This document shows, piece by piece, positions 58,627-64,000 of a DNA stretch of 64,000 bases (the stretch's first letter is position 1; every line of letters begins with the position of its first letter). Under the pieces are notes generated by a model. That model had not been told where the DNA came from. It saw only the letters and a program-made list of their open reading frames with translations, and ran no database searches. Source of the DNA: Zingiber officinale (lineage: Eukaryota > Streptophyta > Magnoliopsida > Zingiberales > Zingiberaceae); assembly GCF_018446385.1 (NCBI RefSeq), contig NC_056005.1, forward strand, positions 93,152,984 through 93,216,983, written 5' to 3'. Position numbers and translations under genes: made by a program.

Positions 58627-59909
58627 TGTTGGATCGAGAAGCACTAGAGGAGGGGGGGGGGGTGAATAGTGCTCGTGACTTTCACTCGTTTCGGATTCGT
58701 AAAAACGTTCGAGTAAATGCAGCGGAATTAGAAAGAGAACAACACACGAACATAAGCTATTTACTTGGTTCGGAGCCTTGAGCGACTCCTACTCTAAGGC
58801 CCACGCTCGTTGAGTGTTTACCTTAGGCAACAACTATAATCTCGTAAAGTTCAGTACAAGTATGAAGTACAATGTTAAAATTAAAACAACAATTATACCG
58901 ATGATGAAAAATAACAATCTTGAAGCTTCGGGTCGTCGGGGACTTGTCGTAGCTCAACCTGAATGTCTCGTTCGCAGTGTACTTGAAGAAGAATCGATTT
59001 GGAAGTTCTGAAGTGAAGTGTTGTTCGAGATGTCTTTAAATAGCCTGCTTGAGGCGCCTCAAAGCCCCATTGAGGCGCCTCAAACATGGAGGCTTATCCC
59101 GCGTTTTGTGCTACGATGATCTTCTCATCAATGCCTCTTATCTGCCTGAAGGTGCCTTAATCACACTCTGAGACGCCTCAAAGGAAGCATTCAAAGCGTC
59201 TCAGCCTCTATTCAAGGCGCCTCAAAGCCTGCAGCGTGCAACGTCTGCTCTTTTGCACCCGAGGCGCCTCCAAGCTCCATGGAGGCGCCTCGGACACTGT
59301 TCATCCGAGGCTTGACTTGCTCCTTTGTCCCTGCAAGACATGTTATTCTACAAAACACATACATACCCTGCAAAACAAAGTTAGCACACATAAAATATGA
59401 CAATAGAATATTCTAACAGTCTCCGGACTGTCCGGTTCTAACTTCGGATTTCCTACCGGAAACCCTAGGTCGAACCGACGCCTACTATTCTTTCTACGGG
59501 GAACGCGTCCTCACCTACTCCACTCAGGAGATTTACCTTTTGCCAGTTCGGTCCTCCAGACCGACTGGACTTTTGCTCAGCGTCCTAAGCTTCTGGTCTT
59601 CATGCTGGATGTCCGGTCCTCGACCCATCCAGACTTCTACCTGGTTCGCGACACCAGGATTTTAACCTAGGGTTACCACCCCCTAGGATTTTTGCCCGAA
59701 GCTCTGAACCGCCAAGACTTCTCGCATAGGGTTACCACCTCCTATGACCTAAGGTTACAACCCCCTAGGGTTTTCCCCTTTCCTAACCACAACTAGGACT
59801 TTTCTGAAACACTCAATCATACACATTATATAACAATTAAACTTAACTTTAAATCTCTTTGCCATTATCAAAACTTGAGTTTGATCGTCGGATGCTTCCC
59901 GCACCAACA
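58627..59909 (-). repeat. 3' LTR of copia element C
   Basis: 1283 bp, TGTTGG to CCAACA. It has a G run (58650-58660), and GAGGCGCCTC palindromes at 59051, 59072, 59261 and 59282 with worn copies between. Confidence 0.8.
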
Positions 59910-59910
59910 A

Positions 59911-59924
59911 TCTCCCCCTTTTTG
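59911..59924 (-). promoter_or_regulatory. Polypurine tract of copia element C
   Basis: On the minus strand AAAAAGGGGGAGA touches the LTR end at 59909, like the tract of the gag-only element. Confidence 0.75.
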
Positions 59925-60239
59925 ATTATGACAACCAAAATTCAAAGTTAAGAAAAAAATGCAATAAAGATAAGCATAAATTAGCACAAGCATAAATAAA
60001 ATATAAGCACATTAAGGCTCCCCCTTAATCGAAGCTCCCCCTTAAAATAATTTCTTCTTATTTTAAATTTTCTTAAATTTTAATTTCTTTTGAATTTCCT
60101 TATACTCTCCCCCTTTGCTATATATCAAAATAAATAAGAGAGTAAAATAAGTATAGACATAAACACTTAGCTCTTTTAAAATAAGTTTTCTTGTAAATAT
60201 TTAGCTAAGTTAGAAAATTTGCCATAAGTTTGGAATCAT

Positions 60240-60800
60240 AATTTTTTTAAGGATTTTAAAATTTAAGTTTGAGAAGTAATTTTTAAATTTTTAAATAATT
60301 TCCAAAGTATGCTTTTAAAAGATTTTTAAAAGAATTTTTAAAATGATTTTTAAAGAATTTTTTAAAATGATTTTTAAAGGATTTTTCAAAGATTTTTCAA
60401 ATTATTTTAAAAAGATTTTTAAAATGATTTTTCAAATGAAAAGAATTTTTAAAATGATTTTTCAAAGATTTTTTAAAGGATTTTTCAAATGATTTTTAAA
60501 AGATTTTTAAAATGATTTTTCAAAGATTTTAAAATGGGTTTTAAAAGAATTATTTTTCAAAGATTTTTCAAATGATTTTTAAAAGAATTTTTAAAATGAT
60601 TTTTCAAAGATTTTAAAAGATTTTTAAAATGGTCTTGAAATTAAGTTTTAAAAGATTTGTCAAATGATTTTAAAATATTTTTCAAATGGTTTTGAAATTA
60701 AGTTTTAAAAAAATTTTAAACTGATTTTTTAAAAGATTTTTCAAATAAATTTTAAAAGAATTTTTAAAAGATTTTTCAAATAAATTTTAAAAGAATTTTT
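60240..60800. repeat. AT-rich degenerate array
   Basis: More than 20 repeats of GATTTTTAAAA, GATTTTTCAAA and AATGATTTTT in varied order with no fixed period. It is the spacer of copia element C, between gag side and polypurine tract. Confidence 0.75.
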
Positions 60801-61319
60801 CAAATAAAGGTTGATTGAGTTTAGTTGATTTTAATTAAATTTGCTTAAATTTTGAACAATTTGAACTTTTTTGAACCTAGATCTATCTCACTCGATTCTA
60901 AATTATCAATCAGGTAATCTTAAGTAATTTTGTGAGATCGTTATCTTTAATTTAGGTTATTTCTAAGGATTAATTTACATTTGAGTTAAACTTAGGTTTT
61001 CCAATTAGTCAATTAAATATGTCTTTCCATGATTGATTCCCAGGTCAGGGCGAGGCTCTAGGCTTTCTTGGGTATGAGATCATCCACCTCTTCCTAGACA
61101 GAATCGCTCAAAGAAATATATATTTAATTTTCTTTTTGAAACTCTTAGATTTAACTAGCAAGTGTAAATTACGTCTAGATCCTTAAGTTATCCTAGTCTA
61201 AGCATGTATATTGCAAGGAAAATAAATAAACAAGCATCAATCAATTTTATCTATTTATTGAGATAGTTTTTCTATTAGCTCCCCCTGGATCATAGCCTCG
61301 ATATGATCTATCAAGGAAA

Positions 61320-62347
61320 TGGATCTGATCCTTGGGGACCCAATAGTGACCAGGTCCAACTTAATTAACTAAGTTTGACTTGGGAACCCATGCTTGAATT
61401 ATGTTTCTATTATTTCTATTTACTAGAGATAGATATGATTTATACTTACTTTTGATTTTGAATCCAAGTCCAGACTTGTTGTAAATGGCTCGCTGTTTTC
61501 CAAGAATCAGGTCCACATTCTTGGAGCCCATGGTGAACCGTTCCAACGTGTCCTTGAGTTCTTTAATTTGAGTTTTCAAATTGGAGTTTTCTTCCTTAAG
61601 TTGTTTGACTTGAGTTGAGTTTCCAATTTGACTGGCTCAGTTAAAGAACTCAAGTCAGTCACTTCCTTAAGGGATGTTACCTCCTTTTGGAGTGACTTGA
61701 CCCGAACGTTGGATTTAGTCAACTTTTTTTAACAAGTAAGGTACTAATTCTTTCAATTCATCTAAATGAATTTCGGCGAGTAGGGCACTTACAGTGGGGT
61801 TCAGTCCTTCGGAAACTGATGCGGATCCGTGGCTTCGCTCGGACTCGGTTTCTGACTCGCTATCAGTTTCTGAATCGGTTTCGATAATGTTCGCTTGCAC
61901 TGGTAACGCGAGAAAGCTCGTCGGTTCTTCTTCATCAGTCTCAGATTCATCTGATGACTCAGACCAAGTCGCCTTCAGTACCTTCCTTCTTTTCTTCTTG
62001 TTTGGACAATCTAGCTTGTAGTGCCCCTTCTGGTTACAACGGTAACAGGTGACTCCAGACTTGTCCTTCGTGTTTGTTTGAGTCGCTTTTTTCGACTTGC
62101 ATATCTTTTGTACGAGCTTTATCAGTTCGAAAATAACTTCATCGTCATCCTTTGCGTCTAATTCATCTTTGGACTTGGGTTTTGTTTTGCGCCTCGACGT
62201 CGGTTCGCGCGTTCTGCTGGTACCTGCAACCAAAGCAACACCTTTCTCGACCGGGCGTGCATTAGTCTGCTCATGCAATTCTAATTCAAAAAAAAGTTCG
62301 TCTAATTTGATTGAAGAAAGGTCCTTAGATAGCATCAACCATGGATG
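61320..62347 (-). pseudogene. Copia gag with zinc knuckle, broken
   Basis: The minus strand reads the C-terminal UBN2-like part (LSSIKLDELFFELELHEQ), a basic linker, the CCHC knuckle CYRCNQKGHYKLDC (about 62055-62014), KATWSESSDESE and an acidic Ser/Glu/Thr stretch, stop at 61715. A second piece (61579-61361) has GSKNVDLILGKQRAIYNKSG and LSLVNRNNRN, which usually lies between gag and protease; shifts and a stop separate the two. The gag start is cut off by the D-family LTR at 62348. It is not functional. Confidence 0.8.
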
Positions 62348-64000
62348 TGTTGGAGTGTATACTAAAAGCCTAGCTTTTGTAAACATTTATTTTTGAAATA
62401 AAAGAATCACATTGGTCAATATCCGCATTTATTTGTTAAATGTAATTATTCAATTAATTTATATAGTAGATAACATGGAGTGTGGTGTCACACTTAGAAG
62501 ATCATGTTGTCGGTTCTTTATAAATTATAAATAGTTGCTCACGACTAAGATGGAAAGGAACAAATCATCGGATTAGTCGTAGTGTAATTAAGTATTAGTT
62601 TATCTTGATTAATAAATTACACTGATACACTCTAAGTGTATTGAGTAGGACCATTTAAGTAAGTTCTTTTTGGACTGACTTAATAAAAGAACTAGACCTT
62701 AGTTATTATGGAAGTGTGTGCTCTTAATCCTAATATAATAACAAGCACATATATTTAATATTTATTTCTTTGACTTATCAAAGGGTGAGGTTTAGCTCGA
62801 TAAATCAATATGTCCGATAAGTTGGGAAATGATATTACGTATATTGTGTGTTGTTGATTATAGAAGGAATCTGTGTCCTAGTTATCTAGTTTGAGAATGC
62901 CCCCAAGAGGAGCTCATAAGGATTGTCATGTTAAACTCTGCAGGTGGACTTAGTCCGACATGACAATGAAGTTGAGTGGTACTACTCTTGGAGCTAGATA
63001 TTAATTAAGTGAGTTGTCAGTAACTTACTTAATTAGTGGACATTCGTAATCTTAAACACAGGGAGACTAACACACTCATAATAAGAAGGAGCCCATAATG
63101 TAATTTGGGATTGGTGCGGTAGTGCGGTAATAACTCTCTAGTGGAATGAGTTATTATCGATGAACTTGAGTTGTGTGTTCGGGGTGAGCACAGGATACTC
63201 AAGCTCATCGGAAGGCCAAAACCAATTTCTCCTCTAGGTCCCTGTCGTAGCCTCATTATAACCTCAAGTCCATCTAAATGTAAGGCTCTTCTTGGTGTCC
63301 AAGAAGAGGGTCGGACCATTGCTTGGTGACCAAGCAATGGCCGGCCACATCCTCTTATAGGGGCCGACCCTATTGCTCGGTGACCAAGCTTGTAGGGGCC
63401 GACCAAGATTAATTCAAATAGGAGGGGTGTTTTGAATTTTTGAAATCTTCTCTTTGTAGAAAACTATAAGTTTTAAAAGAGAGATTTTAATTTTTTAAAA
63501 CTTTCCTTATTTGAATTAGGCCACATGTTTTAATAGAGAGTTTTAAAAGTTTTAAAACTTTCCTTTTTTAACCATCCTCATGGTTTAAGGAAAAAAGGAA
63601 GATAAGTTTTAAAATTAAAATTTTCTATCATCATGTTAAAAAAGGAAATTTTGTAAGAGAAGTTTTAAATTTTAAAACATGGTTTTAATTTTTAGAACTT
63701 TCCTTTTTTAACTCCTACTTTAGGAAAGAGAGCTTGTAAAATTTTATAAGAGTTTTTCTTGTAAAATTTTATAAAAATAAAATTCCTTTTTCCCCTTGAT
63801 GAGGTGGCCGGCCACCTTGCTTGGTGCCCAAGCAAGTGGCCGACCATATTAATTTAATTAAAATCATCACAAAATTAAATTTGGTGATTGATTCAATCAA
63901 GAAGAAAGAAAAGGAAAAATTAAAAGGGAAAAGGAAAAACTCTTGGATGATTTTATTTTTTGTAAAATTTTTTTCCTTATTTGCCTTGGGCAAGTAATAT
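62348..64000 (+). repeat. D-family LTR, plus, runs off the window
   Basis: Starts TGTTGGAGTGTATACTAAAA and matches the start of 13344-16395 and the reverse of 57959 down to about 56300. GGCCGGCC with GCTTGGTGACCAAGC-type palindromes lie at 63320-63400 and 63800-63845. It interrupts the gag of element C. Confidence 0.85.

Larger units (their letters stand above)
58627..64000 (-). mobile_element. Copia-type LTR retrotransposon (element C), 3' half
   Basis: A minus-strand element: 3' LTR (58627-59909), polypurine tract, AT-rich spacer, a pol-side stretch and gag, cut at 62348 by a D-family LTR that runs past the window. The 5' LTR and gag start lie outside. It has no RT or integrase between gag and 3' LTR in the visible part, so it may also be a gag-only type. 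Confidence 0.7.

Overview
The window looks like nuclear DNA of a flowering plant, most likely a monocot. Four intron-bearing or GC-rich protein genes sit as an island in a sea of nested LTR retrotransposons; the F-box gene has the very GC-rich third positions seen in monocots, and the LPA1-type gene reads closest to the rice form I remember. Zingiberales is my guess from the style of the retroelements, but the sequence alone does not prove it.

Left third (1 to about 26.4 kb) is a retrotransposon nest that can be peeled in order. A plus-strand Ty3/gypsy element of Tat type (reverse transcriptase, RNase H, integrase, tandem array, antisense ORF, 3' LTR; 6633-26436) is the oldest layer. A copia element (1-6632, plus) cuts its 5' side, and a gag-only copia-like element (2492-6366, minus, 5-bp duplication CGAGA) sits inside that copia LTR. 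A second Tat-related insertion (7255-19295) splits the reverse transcriptase gene just before the VDD of its YVDD box, with an exact TATAC target duplication; unusually, both of its outer ends are the 3' (U5) end of an LTR. That insertion holds a large LTR family (called D here) in two opposed copies, one of which carries a resolved hAT-type MITE with an 8-bp duplication.

Middle (about 28.4-53.3 kb) holds a decayed PIF/Harbinger element and then the gene island: an LPA1-like P-loop NTPase gene (seven coding exons, 31913-37149, plus), a U11/U12-31K minor-spliceosome protein gene (39317-40078, minus), a DUF1644 zinc-finger gene (43218-44312, plus) that shares a short head-to-head promoter with the 31K gene, and an F-box/kelch gene (52001-53215, plus). 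A four-copy 330-bp tandem array lies against the 3' end of the 31K gene, probably in a 3'-UTR intron. A gypsy solo LTR, a DUF4283 fragment and MITEs lie between genes; two tRNA-type SINEs follow the F-box gene.

Right end (55.6-64 kb): a solo D-family LTR with an ATAGT duplication, an older copia LTR fragment, and the 3' half of a minus-strand copia element (LTR, polypurine tract, gag) broken by another D-family LTR that runs off the window.

Most interesting points: the inverted-end Tat insertion, introns kept in the antisense ORFs of the Tat elements, the in-frame 99-nt intron of the LPA1-like gene, and the tandem array at the 31K gene. No complete autonomous transposon, CRISPR array or tRNA gene was seen.
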